Positions 51,005 through 60,934 of a DNA stretch of 64,000 nucleotides are shown one piece after another. Below the pieces are notes generated by a model. It made no database searches and was not told the origin of the DNA. It was given only the letters and a program-made list of their open reading frames with translations. The stretch is from positions 212,807 to 276,806 of the forward strand of contig NZ_BMNH01000007.1 of NCBI RefSeq assembly GCF_014646355.1, given 5' to 3'. The position numbers and the translations under genes were made by a program. This stretch comes from Nonomuraea cavernae (GTDB lineage: Bacteria > Actinomycetota > Actinomycetes > Streptosporangiales > Streptosporangiaceae). Each line of letters opens with the position of its first letter. Position 1 is the stretch's first letter.

Positions 51005-51655
51005 TCACCACCCGTCGAGATGGAGGACCTCGTCGAGCGGAACGCGCGAAGCGGGCCGGAAGCTGTCGCCCGTGTAGTAGGCGGTGGGGATGAGCGCCCC
51101 CTGCCGGACGTCGTCGGGGATGTCGAGCAGCTCCGCCACCTCGCGCTCGTAGGCCAGGTGCAGGGTGGTCCACGCGGTGCCCAGCCCGCGCGCCCGGGCG
51201 GCGAGCATGTAACTCCACACCGCCGGCAGCAACGAGCCCCAGAGCCCCGCCTGGTTGCCCTCGGGCAGCCCGCGCGACCCCACCTGGATGCACGGGATCA
51301 TCAGCACCGGCACCTCGCCCATGTGATCTCCCAGGTACGCCGCGCTCTCGGAGACGCGTCGCTGCACCTCGGCACGGTCCGGGTCGTCCTCGAACAGGGC
51401 CGCGGCCGAGCCGCCGGAGCGGTAGTAGACCTCGAACGAGCGGCGGTAGTAGTCGCCGATCTTCGCGCGGATCCCGGGATCGGTGACCACGATCCACTGC
51501 CAGCCCTGGCGGTTGCTGCCGCTGGGTGCCTGCAGGGCGATCTCCAGACACTCCCGTACCAGCTCCATCGGAACAGGACGGTTGAGATCAAGACGTTTCC
51601 GCACGCTCCGGGTGGTCGTGAGCAGCTCATCAGGGTCAAGCGATGGGTGAGTCAT
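51005..51655 (-). CDS. nitroreductase-family flavoprotein
   Basis: A 216-residue FMN-dependent NAD(P)H nitroreductase-fold protein. N-terminal RSVRKRLDLNRPVPMELVRECLEIALQAPSGSNRQGWQWIVV (the FMN and arginine motif) and the mid-protein LLPAVWSYMLAARARGLGTAWTTLHLAYE are typical. Homologues reduce nitro groups, quinones or enones; substrate unknown. ATG 51655, 151 bases from the peptidase start on the other strand, gives a divergent promoter region. Confidence 0.92.
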   Translation of the reverse strand: MTHPSLDPDELLTTTRSVRKRLDLNRPVPMELVRECLEIALQAPSGSNRQGWQWIVVTDPGIRAKIGDYYRRSFEVYYRSGGSAAALFEDDPDRAEVQRRVSESAAYLGDHMGEVPVLMIPCIQVGSRGLPEGNQAGLWGSLLPAVWSYMLAARARGLGTAWTTLHLAYEREVAELLDIPDDVRQGALIPTAYYTGDSFRPASRVPLDEVLHLDGW

Positions 51656-51806
51656 GAGGCGATGATCGCATCCGCGCGCCGGAGAACGGGGGTGGTGTCC
51701 TGCATGCGGCTCGCCAGCGGCTCTAAAGACGCTCGCAACCGGCCCGGCGAACCATCAGAAGACCAGACCATCCGCATCCACTCGGCCGCCAGACGAGGAC
51801 AGGATC

Positions 51807-53282
51807 ATGCGACGCCTTGCGGGGCTCATCACGCCCCTGATCATCGGACTGCTTTCAGCGGGGCTCCTCGCCGCCGGGCCCGCCAACGCCCACACGGCCA
51901 CCACCCGGACGGCCACCGGCCCTGCCGGCCTGAGCGCCTACTACGGCCAGCGGCTCGCCTGGTCCGCCTGCGGCGGCGGCTTCCAGTGCGCGAAGCTCAA
52001 GGTGCCGCTCGACTACGCCAAGCCGGCGGGCGCCGGGATCCAGATCGCGGTCACCCGGCTGCGCGCCCGCGGCGGCAAGCGGCTCGGCTCCCTGCTGGTC
52101 AACCCCGGCGGCCCCGGCAGCTCGGGTGTGCAGTTCGCCAGGACCAGCGCCAGAACGGTCTTCCCGGCCCGCATCCGCTCACGCTTCGACATCGTCGGCT
52201 TCGATCCCCGTGGCGTGGGCGCCTCCGCGCCGGTCCGCTGCTTCACCAGCGCCCAGTTCGACGCCTACTTCGCACTGGACGGCACCCCCGACACGCGCGC
52301 CGAGCGGAAGCGGCTCGACCTGGCGCAGCGCGTGTTCGCGCGGAGCTGCCAGGCCAACTCGGGCAAGCTGCTGCCCCACGTGGGCACCCCCGACGCCGCC
52401 CGTGACATGGACGTGCTCAGGGCCGCCCTCGGCGAGTCGCGCCTGACCTACCTCGGCTACTCGTACGGCACCTATCTCGGCGCGACCTACGCCGACCTGT
52501 TCCCCACCAAGGTGCGCGCCATGGTGCTGGACGGGGCGATCGACCCGACGAAGTCGTCGGCCGAGCTGGTCTCCGGGCAGGGCGGCGGCTTCGGCGTGGC
52601 GTTCACGTCGTTCCTCAAGGACTGCTTCAAGGTGAAGGACTGCCCGTTCAGGACGCACCGGATCGGCCCGTCCGTCAAGCGGGTCGACGCCCTGCTCCGC
52701 CGTACGGATCGAGCGCCGCTGCGCAACAACGCGGACGGCCGGCAGGTCAACGAGGCCATCGTCACCAACGGCATCCTCACCTCGCTCTACAGCCAGGAGT
52801 CCTGGCCACTGCTGCGCAAGGCGTTCGCCCAGGCGTTCAAGGGGGACGGCGAGATCTTCCTGTGGCTCTCCGACCAGGGCAACAACCGGCGGCCGGACGC
52901 CACCTACACCAACGACTTCGAGGCCCGCCTCGCGGTCAACTGCCTCGACCACCCCGCCAAGCGCGCCAGGACCGGCAGGCAGAGCCCGCCCAGCGCCAAC
53001 CCGTGCGACTACTGGCCGGTCAGGAGCAGGACGGCGCCCAAGGCGCTGCACGCCAGGGGCTCGGGCCCGATCCTGGTGGTCGGCACCGTACGCGACCCGG
53101 CCACGCCGTACGCCTGGGCCAGGTCGCTGGCCTCGCAGCTGTCGAAGGGCGTGCTGCTCACCTTCGACGGCGACGGCCACACCGCCTACGGAGGCCCGTC
53201 GAGCTGCGTGAACACCGCGGTCGACCGCTACCTGATCACCCGCGTCCCGCCGAAGAAGGGCACCGTCTGCCCCAAGGTCTGA
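51807..53282 (+). CDS. secreted alpha/beta hydrolase, tripeptidyl aminopeptidase type
   Basis: 491 residues with a signal peptide (MRRLAGLITPLIIGLLSAGL, cleavage near ANAHT). S33/TAP-like fold: LLVNPGGPGSSGV oxyanion segment, nucleophile GYSYGT with Ser219, Asp in VVGTVRDPATPY, His in DGDGHTAYGG near the end, and a C-terminal TAP_C domain. It removes N-terminal tripeptides or related groups outside the cell, as Streptomyces secreted TAPs do. ATG 51807 follows AGGACAGGA. Four or more Cys in the outer part suggest disulfides. Confidence 0.92.
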   Translation: MRRLAGLITPLIIGLLSAGLLAAGPANAHTATTRTATGPAGLSAYYGQRLAWSACGGGFQCAKLKVPLDYAKPAGAGIQIAVTRLRARGGKRLGSLLVNPGGPGSSGVQFARTSARTVFPARIRSRFDIVGFDPRGVGASAPVRCFTSAQFDAYFALDGTPDTRAERKRLDLAQRVFARSCQANSGKLLPHVGTPDAARDMDVLRAALGESRLTYLGYSYGTYLGATYADLFPTKVRAMVLDGAIDPTKSSAELVSGQGGGFGVAFTSFLKDCFKVKDCPFRTHRIGPSVKRVDALLRRTDRAPLRNNADGRQVNEAIVTNGILTSLYSQESWPLLRKAFAQAFKGDGEIFLWLSDQGNNRRPDATYTNDFEARLAVNCLDHPAKRARTGRQSPPSANPCDYWPVRSRTAPKALHARGSGPILVVGTVRDPATPYAWARSLASQLSKGVLLTFDGDGHTAYGGPSSCVNTAVDRYLITRVPPKKGTVCPKV

Positions 53283-53367
53283 CGACCCCGGCGTAGGCAC
53301 CCGAAAGCGGCGACGGCTGCGACGACGGTTACTGCGCCGTCTGAGCGAGACTCCCCCGACCGATAGC

Positions 53368-53379
53368 GTGTGATCACAC
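53368..53379. promoter_or_regulatory. palindrome upstream of family copy 4
   Basis: GTGTGATCACAC is a perfect 12-base palindrome containing the TGATCAC found upstream of the other three copies. It is 34 bases before ATG 53414, and a second TGATCACATG overlaps the start codon. Confidence 0.5.
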
Positions 53380-53413
53380 TTACGAGACGGTCGCCACGCG
53401 ATGGGATGATCAC

Positions 53414-54577
53414 ATGACTCGTGACGGATTCGCCTTCCAGAGTGGCGGCTTCACGGATGCGACGATATATCTGGAATCGGCGGCGCAAGATTTGGGCACG
53501 CAGCAATACGCGGGAAATCAGGTCTCGCTCGGCATGTTCGCCCTGAGTGCGGCGTGCGAGTGGCCTGCCCGGCACGAGTTCATGAACACCTGGGAGGATG
53601 TCAAGCAGGAGTTCCGCCATGGCGCCAACGAGGCCATGGCCATCGCCGACCGGCTGAAGAAGACCGAGGCCGGCTACAACACGGCTGAGAGCACGAACGC
53701 GGACACGGTGCTCGCCGCCGTGGCCGAATCCCGGAGGGCGAAGCCCGCCGAGGTTCCCACCTCCTACTGGAACCGAGATCTTGATGGTTTTGAGGTGCCG
53801 TCCTTTCCGTCCTTTCCGTGGTCGCCTTTCAGCGGGGCGGCCGTCACGTCGACGAGCTTGATCGCCCGGGCAGGGGTGGCGTGGGAGAAGGAGGCGGCAC
53901 TGTTTCGTAAGGTCGACCAAGAGCGCGCGTTGCGCCTGTGGCGGCACAGTCCGGACTATGCGCGGGAGCTGTCGAAGATCGCCGAGCGGAGCCAGGCCAC
54001 GCTGAGGAACCTGACGTACGCGAAGGCGTTCTGCTATACGGCGGCGGCCGCCGGACTCGCCTGGGTCTCCATGGTCGTCCCTTCGGACGAGGACCTCGAC
54101 CGCGCGATCGCGGGCTGGGACAGCATCGCCTACTACTGCGGAGAGATCTTCGGACACGACACCCGGCTCGTACGGGAGGCCATCGCCGCGTCCTGGGACG
54201 GGCTTGCCAAGGACTCCGCCCGCCGAAGGCTGGTCGAGTTCATCGCCGCGGGCAACCATCTGACCGAGAGAACAGGCCGCCTGTCCGCCGCACTGTCCGA
54301 CACGGTTCGCGACCTGAACCGTATCCACCTCATCGCGCTGACATTCTCCGGCGTCAGCCTGGCCGCCATCGCAGGCGCCGGAATCGCGGCCCGGTTCAAC
54401 CCCGCCCTGCGCCCCGTCATAGAGTTCCGCGGCACCCGGCTGTCCTCGGTGATCCTGTCCTGCGTGCAATTCATCCCGGTGGCGGCCGCGGGAGCGCTCG
54501 CCTGGCATCGGGCGGCCGACGCCAGCCGGCCGACCACCATAGGGGACCGCGAGATCTCCGGGTTCAGGCGTCCCTGA
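53414..54577 (+). CDS. novel ESX-like membrane protein family, copy 4
   Basis: A 387-residue, more diverged paralogue at a separate locus. N-terminal helical domain to about 100 with G87-Y88-N-T-A-E92 (YxxxE); an aromatic, Pro/Ser-rich linker (125-140); membrane helix about 203-222 (AKAFCYTAAAAGLAWVSMVV) running into VVPSDEDLDRAIAGW; hairpin with WDG at 261-263 (WxG kept, Ser changed to Asp); then two hydrophobic helices (about 310-330 and 355-372). Conservation of VVPSDExLD, WxG spacing and DxxRDLNRIH with copies 2 and 3 shows common ancestry. No flanking duplications were found here. Confidence 0.82.
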   Translation: MTRDGFAFQSGGFTDATIYLESAAQDLGTQQYAGNQVSLGMFALSAACEWPARHEFMNTWEDVKQEFRHGANEAMAIADRLKKTEAGYNTAESTNADTVLAAVAESRRAKPAEVPTSYWNRDLDGFEVPSFPSFPWSPFSGAAVTSTSLIARAGVAWEKEAALFRKVDQERALRLWRHSPDYARELSKIAERSQATLRNLTYAKAFCYTAAAAGLAWVSMVVPSDEDLDRAIAGWDSIAYYCGEIFGHDTRLVREAIAASWDGLAKDSARRRLVEFIAAGNHLTERTGRLSAALSDTVRDLNRIHLIALTFSGVSLAAIAGAGIAARFNPALRPVIEFRGTRLSSVILSCVQFIPVAAAGALAWHRAADASRPTTIGDREISGFRRP

Positions 54578-54670
54578 GCCGTACGTGACGAGCCACCCGA
54601 GCGGCGGCGGCACCGTCAGGGGCTGACGCCTCCTCCAGAACACGGGACGACAATGCACCCTGAAACAGCG

Positions 54671-54717
54671 AAAACCGCCCTCTGCCTGCGATGTCTCCGC
54701 AGGCAAAGGGCGGTTTT
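54671..54717. terminator. strong bidirectional terminator
   Basis: AAAACCGCCC-TNTGCCTGCG arms (54671-54690 and 54698-54717) form a stem of about 20 base pairs with one mismatch and A/T runs on both sides. It ends tmRNA on the minus strand and can stop copy 4 on the plus strand. Confidence 0.9.
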
Positions 54718-54723
54718 CTCATG

Positions 54724-55104
54724 TGGAGGTGGCGGGAATCGAACCCGCGTCCTTCAACTCCAAGGCAGGGCTTCTCCGGGCGCAGCCTGCTGTGCTTTTC
54801 TCAGCCCCGGCGATCACGCAGGCGTGTCACCGACGGGCTCAGCCACTGTTGGGTTTCCCGAGCTCCCCCGTGGCCGGGTAGCTCGGTTGAGCCTTCTAAC
54901 GATGCCAGACACCGGGCCGAAGGCACTCCCGGGCTGACAGTGGTTTCGCTACTTAGGCAGCGAGGGCCAGGGAACCCTGGCCGACCACAGTGCGCTTAGA
55001 ATTGGCACTTGTTGTTTGCGGTCACAGGATTAACGAGGTTATGTCCGCAGTCCTCGGCCCGCTTCACCTGACTTGCAAAGTCAAAGTCGAAGCCAGTCAC
55101 CCCC
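54724..55104 (-). ncRNA. ssrA: transfer-messenger RNA
   Basis: The 5' end GGGGGTGACTGGCTTCGAC (from 55104) pairs with the 3' end CACCTCC (54731-54725); the T-arm GGGTTCGATTCCCGCC is close to the 3' end. After the discriminator A (54724) the template does not encode CCA, so the tail must be added. The mRNA-like frame is 55006-54953: resume codon GCC, giving the tag ANSKRTVVGQGSLALAA and TAA. The -LALAA ending is the usual protease signal. With SmpB (57250-57717) it rescues stalled ribosomes. A UUCG hairpin lies upstream at 55122-55135. Confidence 0.95.
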
Positions 55105-55198
55105 TGTGCAGTTGTCAACACGGTTCCGAAGAACCGAGCAACATGACGATACCCCGGTTAACGCCTGAGATGCCAACTTGATTCCCGACATGGCAGAA

Positions 55199-55236
55199 CC
55201 CCCGGGAGCGCGGCGCGAGGCACGCGCTCCCGGGGG
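55199..55236 (-). terminator. hairpin after the PBP-like gene
   Basis: A perfect 14-base-pair GC-rich stem (55199-55212 with 55223-55236), about 150 bases after the stop of the PBP-like gene. There is no T-run, so it could be a processed 3' end or a weaker terminator. The 157 bases between it and the gene (55237-55393) hold no recognisable feature apart from short repeats. Confidence 0.55.
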
Positions 55237-55393
55237 CCGACCGGCAGGGTCGAGCCGGTCCGGACGGCAGGACTTCCCCCGAGATGAAGTCCTGGCTCAT
55301 CGCGGCGACCGGGTCCGCAACCCCCCGAGCGGGCCCGGTCACTGTGTAAGACGCCCGCGCCACCCGGATCGGTTGCTCAGCGTGACGACGATT

Positions 55394-57253
55394 TCACGAA
55401 GGGTCGTGCAGTGTCGCGAAGAAGTCGCCGGCCACGGCAGCGGGATCGTGGTTGCGGGCCAGGACGGCGATCGCGACATCGCCCTGCCACCCGACGAACC
55501 ACGCCTGCCTGCTGCCCTCGTCGCCGGCCGGAGCGGCCACCCCGTAGACCCGGCCGCTGCCGGTCTGCGCGGGGGTGCCGACGGCCCCGGCGCGCATCAT
55601 CGCGGTCAGCGCGGTGCGCACCTTGGGGTCGAGCGCGACCGGCTGGGGCGGCGGCTCGGGGACGATCTCTGCGGTCGGGTCGGGCGAGCTCGGTTCGGTC
55701 ACCAGCACGGGCGGGCGCCAGGTGCCGGACGCGACGGCGGCCGCGACCAGCGCCATCGACAGCGGGCTCACCTGGACGGTCTGGCCGGAGATCGCCTTGG
55801 CCTTGTCGGCGTCGCTGTCGAGCTTGGGCAGCGAGCCGCTGAACGACTGGAGCGGCAACTGCCAGGACTGCCCGATGCCGAACGCCTTGGCGCTCTTGGC
55901 CAGCGCCGCCGCGTCGACCCGGCGCGCGAGCGAGGCCAGCGCGGTGACGCAGCCCTTGGCGAAGTTCTCCTGGAAGGTGGGCGACGGGCCGCCCACCTGG
56001 CCCGCCTCGGCGAACCTGGCGCCGCCCACGGTGCGCTCGGCCGGGCAGGCCAGCCGCTGCGTGGGCTTGACCCCGGCCTTGATCAACGCGTCGGAGGCGA
56101 CGATGGAGAAGGTGGTGCCGGCAGGGTACTTGCCCGCCAGCCCGTCGTCCTCCTCGTCCAGGCCCTTGGCCGCCACGGCGCGGATCTCGCCGTTGGACCG
56201 GTCGACCGCCACCAGGGCGCTGACCTCGGCCTGGTCGACCGCTGACTCGGCGGCGGCCTGGATCGCGCGGTCGATCGTGGTCTTGACCGAGAGGTTCTCG
56301 CGTCCGGGCCACTCCTGCAGCAGGGCCGACTCCTTGCCGGTCCGCAGATCAAGGGTGATCACCCTGGTCCGCGTGGACCCGGTCAGGTAGTCCTGGTAGG
56401 CCTGCTGGAGCCCGCTCTGCCCGACGGAGTCGCCGGCGCGCTGCGGGCCGCCGAGCTTCTGCTCGGTCTCCGGGGTGAGGGCGCTCACCTTGCCGACGAT
56501 CTCCATCGGCGCGTCGGGAGCGAAAAGCTGCTCCTGGCGCTGGGTGGTGATCTCACTGATGGTGTCGAGCTTCGGTTTCATCGCGAGGTAGCGCGTGCGC
56601 CCGAACGTGGCCAGCTCCACGAACTTACTGGGCGGCGACGACCGGATCCGGCTCAGCAGACGGTCCTGGGCGAACCCGGTGATCGCCGAGAGTCGCCTGA
56701 CCACCTCTTCGTCCTTGTCGCCGAGCTGCGACGGGATGACGCCTGCCACGTAGAGGAACTGGGGGCGCTGCAGCGAGGCGCCGTTTCGGTCGACCACCGG
56801 CTGGCGCCGCGTGGGCTTGGTGTCGACGGCGAACCGCTGGCCCTCCTTCAGCTGCGGATGCAGCACCGAGGGCGACCAGCGCACCTTCCACCTGCCATCG
56901 ACCAGGTGCAGCGGGAGCACCGAGTCGAAGACCCAGAGCGGGTTGTTCTCGCCGAGGTCGACCTCGGCGCTGAAGTCGGCCCGTGACTCATCGCCGTCGA
57001 TGCTCACGCTCTTGATCTTGAAGCGGAACGACGCCGCGTCGAGCTCCAGCTTGGCGTTGGCCAGTGCCTTGCGCACCGCCGCCCGCTCGCCGTCGGTGCG
57101 GCCGGCGGCCAGGTCGTAGTCCTCGGACTGCCAGCCCACGAGGAAGTCGCGCACCGCGTCGTGCGGCGACGACTCGTCGAAGCACCCGGTCAGAGTGGTG
57201 CACGCGAGCGCCAGCGTGACGGTCGCGCTGAGAGTACGGCGAGCTCGGCTCAT
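55394..57253 (-). CDS. penicillin-binding protein-like lipoprotein, catalytic motifs degenerate
   Basis: 619 residues. Lipobox TTLTGC (Cys24), NTF2-like MecA_N domain (about 28-140), dimerisation domain (about 145-310) and a transpeptidase-fold domain (about 320-619). All three active-site motifs are altered: S-x-x-K is T380-T-F-S383, S-x-N is G434-C-V436, and K-T-G is Q563-T-G-S. It therefore cannot form the normal acyl-enzyme and is probably a noncatalytic, possibly structural or beta-lactam-insensitive homologue. ATGA overlap with smpB shows coupling. Confidence 0.9.
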   Translation of the reverse strand: MSRARRTLSATVTLALACTTLTGCFDESSPHDAVRDFLVGWQSEDYDLAAGRTDGERAAVRKALANAKLELDAASFRFKIKSVSIDGDESRADFSAEVDLGENNPLWVFDSVLPLHLVDGRWKVRWSPSVLHPQLKEGQRFAVDTKPTRRQPVVDRNGASLQRPQFLYVAGVIPSQLGDKDEEVVRRLSAITGFAQDRLLSRIRSSPPSKFVELATFGRTRYLAMKPKLDTISEITTQRQEQLFAPDAPMEIVGKVSALTPETEQKLGGPQRAGDSVGQSGLQQAYQDYLTGSTRTRVITLDLRTGKESALLQEWPGRENLSVKTTIDRAIQAAAESAVDQAEVSALVAVDRSNGEIRAVAAKGLDEEDDGLAGKYPAGTTFSIVASDALIKAGVKPTQRLACPAERTVGGARFAEAGQVGGPSPTFQENFAKGCVTALASLARRVDAAALAKSAKAFGIGQSWQLPLQSFSGSLPKLDSDADKAKAISGQTVQVSPLSMALVAAAVASGTWRPPVLVTEPSSPDPTAEIVPEPPPQPVALDPKVRTALTAMMRAGAVGTPAQTGSGRVYGVAAPAGDEGSRQAWFVGWQGDVAIAVLARNHDPAAVAGDFFATLHDPS

Positions 57254-57717
57254 CGGCTACGGTGCCGCAGCGCCCGGGCCATCTCCCGCTTGGCCTGCTG
57301 CTCGGCCAGTGTCTGCCGTTTGTCCCAGTCTTTCTTGCCTCGGGCGATGCCGATCTCGACCTTGGCCCTGCCGTCCTTGAAGTAGAGCAGGAGCGGGATG
57401 ATCGTCAGCCCGCCCTCCTTGGTCTTGGCGGCCAGCTTGTCGATCTCCTTCTTGTGCAGGAGAAGCTTGCGCTTGCGCCGGGCGGCGTGGTTGGTCCACG
57501 TCCCCTGGGTGTATTCGGGGATGTGGACGTTGAGCAGCCACGCTTCGCCACCCTCGATGGTGGCGTAGCCGTCGGCGAGCGAGGCCCGGCCCTCACGCAG
57601 GGACTTGACCTCAGTGCCCTGCAGCACCAGACCCGCCTCGAAGGTGTCCTCGACGTGGTAGTCGTGCCGGGCACGCTTGTTCTGGGCGATGACTTTCCGC
57701 CCGGTCTCACGTGGCAT
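57250..57717 (-). CDS. smpB: SsrA-binding protein SmpB
   Basis: 155 residues with the family's six-stranded barrel: [56 protein letters not shown], and the basic C-terminal tail [23 protein letters not shown] that mimics the mRNA in the ribosome. It delivers tmRNA to stalled ribosomes. It lies about 2 kb upstream of ssrA in the same orientation, with the PBP-like gene between. It overlaps that gene by ATGA. Confidence 0.97.
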   Translation of the reverse strand: MPRETGRKVIAQNKRARHDYHVEDTFEAGLVLQGTEVKSLREGRASLADGYATIEGGEAWLLNVHIPEYTQGTWTNHAARRKRKLLLHKKEIDKLAAKTKEGGLTIIPLLLYFKDGRAKVEIGIARGKKDWDKRQTLAEQQAKREMARALRHRSR

Positions 57718-57740
57718 GACTCGACCTTACCGGCGTTCCG

Positions 57741-58646
57741 CTAGACCCTGAGGTAACGGCGAAGCGTGATAAAGGACGCGAGCACACAGATCACGACGCC
57801 GATCCCCAAAGTGCCCATGATGACCGTGGCAACGGAGTCCCAGCCCAGCTGGCTGCCGATCGCGAGGTAGCGGGCCACCTCCTCGAAGATGAGCACCTTC
57901 GCCATGATCAGGAAGACCGCGGCCACCACGCCGCCGATCAGGCCGGCGATCATGCCCTCCATCACGAAGGGCAGCTGGATGTAGAGGTTGGACGCCCCCA
58001 CCAGCCGCATGATGCCGGTCTCGCGGCGCCGGTTGTAGGCCGACAGCCGGACGGTGTTGCCGATCAGCAGCGCCGCGGCCAAAACCAGGACACCCGCCAC
58101 CACCAGGGCGGCCCAGCGGAGCGTGTCGAGCATGCTGAAGAAGTTGCCGATCAGGTCCTTCTGGTTGGTCACCTGCGAGACGCCGGGCTTGCCCTCCACC
58201 GCCGCGACCACCGGCTGGTAGTTGTCGGGGTCGGACAGCTTGACCCGGAACGACGTCGGCATGTCCTCGACCTTGGTGGCGTCGACGAGCGCCTTGTTGG
58301 AGGCGTAGGACTGCTGGAAGTTCTTGTACGCCTGGGCCTGGTCCTCGTAGAAGACCTCCTTGACCCCGGGGGTCTGCTGGATCTGGGCCTGGAGGGCCTT
58401 GGTCTGCTCGGCGGTGATCGCCTTGCCCTTGCAGGCAGGGATGGCGGAACCCTTGTTGCACAAGAAGACCGAGACCTCGACCTTGTCGTACCAGAAGTCC
58501 TTCATCATCGAGACCTGAGTGTTGATCATCAGGCCGACGCCGAGCATCGCCATGCCGACCGCCACGGTGATGATCACCGCGATCGTCATGGTCAGGTTGC
58601 GCCGGAGGCCGATCCAGACCTCGGAGAAGATGAAATTCGCCCGCAT
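57741..58646 (-). CDS. ftsX: cell division ABC transporter permease FtsX
   Basis: 301 residues with N-terminal membrane helix (about 18-42), an extracellular domain of about 130 residues (containing FLCNKGSAIPACKG with two Cys) and three more helices, the FtsX layout. Together with FtsE it activates peptidoglycan hydrolases in the wall. It lies 18 bases after ftsE and 23 bases before smpB in the same direction, so it belongs to a single operon. Confidence 0.96.
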   Translation of the reverse strand: MRANFIFSEVWIGLRRNLTMTIAVIITVAVGMAMLGVGLMINTQVSMMKDFWYDKVEVSVFLCNKGSAIPACKGKAITAEQTKALQAQIQQTPGVKEVFYEDQAQAYKNFQQSYASNKALVDATKVEDMPTSFRVKLSDPDNYQPVVAAVEGKPGVSQVTNQKDLIGNFFSMLDTLRWAALVVAGVLVLAAALLIGNTVRLSAYNRRRETGIMRLVGASNLYIQLPFVMEGMIAGLIGGVVAAVFLIMAKVLIFEEVARYLAIGSQLGWDSVATVIMGTLGIGVVICVLASFITLRRYLRV

Positions 58647-58664
58647 TTCTGCCTGCTACTCCTG

Positions 58665-59354
58665 TCAGTACGCCTGGCCGTAAACGCCACGCGACTGGTC
58701 ACGGACGATCTTGCCGTCCTCCAGCTCCACGACGCGCTTGCGCATGGAGTCGACGATGGCCGCGTCGTGCGTGGCCATGACGACCGTGGTGCCAGTCCTG
58801 TTGATCCGGTCGAGCACCTTCATGATGCCGATGCTCGTCGCGGGGTCGATGTTGCCCGTCGGCTCGTCGGCCAACAGGATCATCGGCCGGTTGACGAACG
58901 CGCGGGCCATGGCGACGCGCTGCTGCTCGCCGCCGGACAGCTCGTCGGGCATCCGGTGGGCCTTGCCTTCCAGGCCGACCAGCTCGATGACCTCGGGCAC
59001 CACCTTGCGGATGAACCGCCGCGGCTTTCCGATGACCTCGAGCGCGAACGCCACGTTCTCGTAGACGTTCTTGTTCGGGAGCAGCCTGAAGTCCTGGAAC
59101 ACGCAGCCGATGCGGCGGCGCAGGTGAGGCACCTTGAAGTTGGAGAGGCGGGCCAGGTCCTTGCCGGCGACGTGGATCGCACCGGAGTTGGGCCGCTCCT
59201 CCTTGAGGATCAGGCGCAGGAAAGTGGACTTCCCTGACCCCGAAGAGCCGACGAGGAACACGAACTCGCCCTTGTCCACGTCGACGGAGACGTGGTCGAG
59301 CGCGGGCCGGTTCTGGTTCGTGTAGACCTTGGTGACATTATCGAAATGGATCAC
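58665..59354 (-). CDS. ftsE: cell division ATP-binding protein FtsE
   Basis: 229-residue ABC ATPase: Walker A GSSGSGKS (36-43), Q-loop FQDFRLLP, signature LSGGEQQR, Walker [10 protein letters not shown] and H-loop ATHDAAI. It powers FtsX. It is the first gene of the ftsE-ftsX-smpB-PBP run; its promoter should lie in the 203-base divergent space before 59558. Confidence 0.97.
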   Translation of the reverse strand: MIHFDNVTKVYTNQNRPALDHVSVDVDKGEFVFLVGSSGSGKSTFLRLILKEERPNSGAIHVAGKDLARLSNFKVPHLRRRIGCVFQDFRLLPNKNVYENVAFALEVIGKPRRFIRKVVPEVIELVGLEGKAHRMPDELSGGEQQRVAMARAFVNRPMILLADEPTGNIDPATSIGIMKVLDRINRTGTTVVMATHDAAIVDSMRKRVVELEDGKIVRDQSRGVYGQAY

Positions 59355-59557
59355 GAGAGCATCACGGCATGCCAGTCTAGAGGTCGAGACGGAAGCGAGG
59401 GTGGCACATGCCCACTTCCCGCCGCTCGCCCATCGGGGACGTCTCTCTTTACCAAAGATCGACGTTCCGATTGGCCAGAGGACAGTCTAGGGGGAAGACT
59501 GGCATGGAACGTCCATAACGGAAACAAAACGATTGTGCGGCTAGACTTGGGGCTGAC

Positions 59558-59749
59558 ATGAGTTGCGAACACCTCGTATGCGCGCAGTGTGCCCACCCGG
59601 TCATCGAGGGCCGCTGCGCCCTCTGCCGAGCCAATCGTGAGCGGATGCACCACCACGGATTCGGCGGGCTGTCACCCGCGCTGATCATCCTGCTGCTGGT
59701 CGTCCTGCTCTTCCTGACCCTGGCGCTCAAGCACCTGAGCGGTCTCTGA
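59558..59749 (+). CDS. 63-residue zinc-ribbon membrane protein
   Basis: Two CxxC pairs (Cys8/Cys11 and Cys20/Cys23) form a small zinc ribbon; residues 40-58 (PALIILLLVVLLFLTLALK) are a single membrane helix. It is divergent from ftsE and convergent with prfB (22 bases). GGGGCTGAC before ATG 59558 is a modest Shine-Dalgarno. I do not know its family. The position between ftsE and prfB may be conserved, and a regulatory role at the division site or ribosome is possible. Confidence 0.8.
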   Translation: MSCEHLVCAQCAHPVIEGRCALCRANRERMHHHGFGGLSPALIILLLVVLLFLTLALKHLSGL

Positions 59750-59771
59750 CCTTCAGGCGGTCTCCGACTCC

Positions 59772-60887
59772 TCAGGCGGTCTCCGACTCCTGGCGGCGCA
59801 TCCAGCGGATCTCCGACTCGATGAAGTCGTCGATGTCGCCGTCGAGGACGGCCGTCGGGTTGCCCGCCTCCGTGCCCGTGCGCAGGTCCTTCACGATCTG
59901 GTAGGGGTGCAGCACGTAGTTGCGGATCTGCGTGCCCCATGACGTGGTGCTGGCGCCGCGCAGCTCCGACATCTTCTCGGCCTCCTCCTGGCGCTTGCGC
60001 TCCAGCAGCTTGGCCTGCAGCACGTTCATCGCCGAGGCGCGGTTCTGCAACTGCGAGCGCTCGTTCTGGCAGGAGACCACGATGTTGGTCGGCAGGTGGG
60101 TGATGCGCACCGCCGAGTCGGTCGTGTTGACGCCCTGGCCGCCGGGGCCGGACGAACGGTAGACGTCGACGCGGATCTCGTCCTCGTTGATGTCGATGTG
60201 GTCGGTCTGCTCGACGACCGGCACCACGTCGACGCCCGCGAACGAGGTCTGGCGGCGGCCCTGGTTGTCGAACGGGCTGATGCGGACCAGCCGGTGGGTG
60301 CCGTGCTCGCCGCGGAGCGTGCCGTAGGCGTAGGGGGCCTTGATCGTGAAGGTGGCCGACTTGATGCCGGCCTCCTCGGCGTAGGAGGTGTCGTAGACCT
60401 CGGTGGAGTAGCCCTTGCGCTCGGCCCAGCGGAGATACATCCGCAGCAGCATCTCGGCCCAGTCGGCGGCGTCGACCCCGCCGGCCTGGGAGTTGATCGT
60501 CAGCAGCGCCTCGCGGGAGTCGTACTCGCCGGACAGCAGGGTGCGGACCTCGAGCGCGCCGATGTCGGAACGGAGCGAGGAGAGCTCCTTGTCGGCCTCG
60601 GCCTTGGTGTCGTCGTCGCCCTCCTCGGCCGCGAGCTCGTAGAGGACGCCGAGGTCGTCGAGCCGGCGGACCAGGCCGTCGACCCTGTTGAGCTCGCCCT
60701 GGAGGTGGGACAGCTTGCTGGTGACCTTCTGGGCCTGGTCGGGGTCGTCCCACAGATCGGGGGCGGCAACCTGCTGCTCCAGCTCTTCGATCTGCTTGCG
60801 CATCGCGTCGAGGTCGAGCACGTCCTGGATGCTCCGGAGGGTGCCCGCGAGCTCGTTGATCTCTTCTGCCGGATCGATGACTGCCAC
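59772..60887 (-). CDS. prfB: peptide chain release factor 2
   Basis: 371 residues. SPFD (in RISPFDNQG) recognises UGA/UAA; GGQ (in [10 protein letters not shown]) triggers peptide release. The N-terminal helical region is complete. GTG 60887 follows TTGGGAG and gives [10 protein letters not shown]. There is no UGA codon or programmed frameshift near codon 25 as in E. coli, which is normal for actinobacteria. It is divergent from a lipoprotein gene only 47 bases away. Confidence 0.97.
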   Translation of the reverse strand: MAVIDPAEEINELAGTLRSIQDVLDLDAMRKQIEELEQQVAAPDLWDDPDQAQKVTSKLSHLQGELNRVDGLVRRLDDLGVLYELAAEEGDDDTKAEADKELSSLRSDIGALEVRTLLSGEYDSREALLTINSQAGGVDAADWAEMLLRMYLRWAERKGYSTEVYDTSYAEEAGIKSATFTIKAPYAYGTLRGEHGTHRLVRISPFDNQGRRQTSFAGVDVVPVVEQTDHIDINEDEIRVDVYRSSGPGGQGVNTTDSAVRITHLPTNIVVSCQNERSQLQNRASAMNVLQAKLLERKRQEEAEKMSELRGASTTSWGTQIRNYVLHPYQIVKDLRTGTEAGNPTAVLDGDIDDFIESEIRWMRRQESETA

Positions 60888-60934
60888 GTCTCCCAAGAGT
60901 ACGCGACCCTCGCCCGCCCGAATAACATGGCGAG

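Noticed and set aside
54724..54760. tRNA-like T-arm (GGTTCGATTCC)
   Set aside because: Belongs to the 3' end of tmRNA; no anticodon arm nearby.
55105..55140. TTGACA near the tmRNA 5' end as promoter -35
   Set aside because: Only about 10 bases before the mature 5' end, so spacing does not suit a -35 box; precursor start unknown.
60750..60887. Programmed +1 frameshift in prfB
   Set aside because: Looked for an in-frame UGA after the start; the frame is continuous from GTG 60887.
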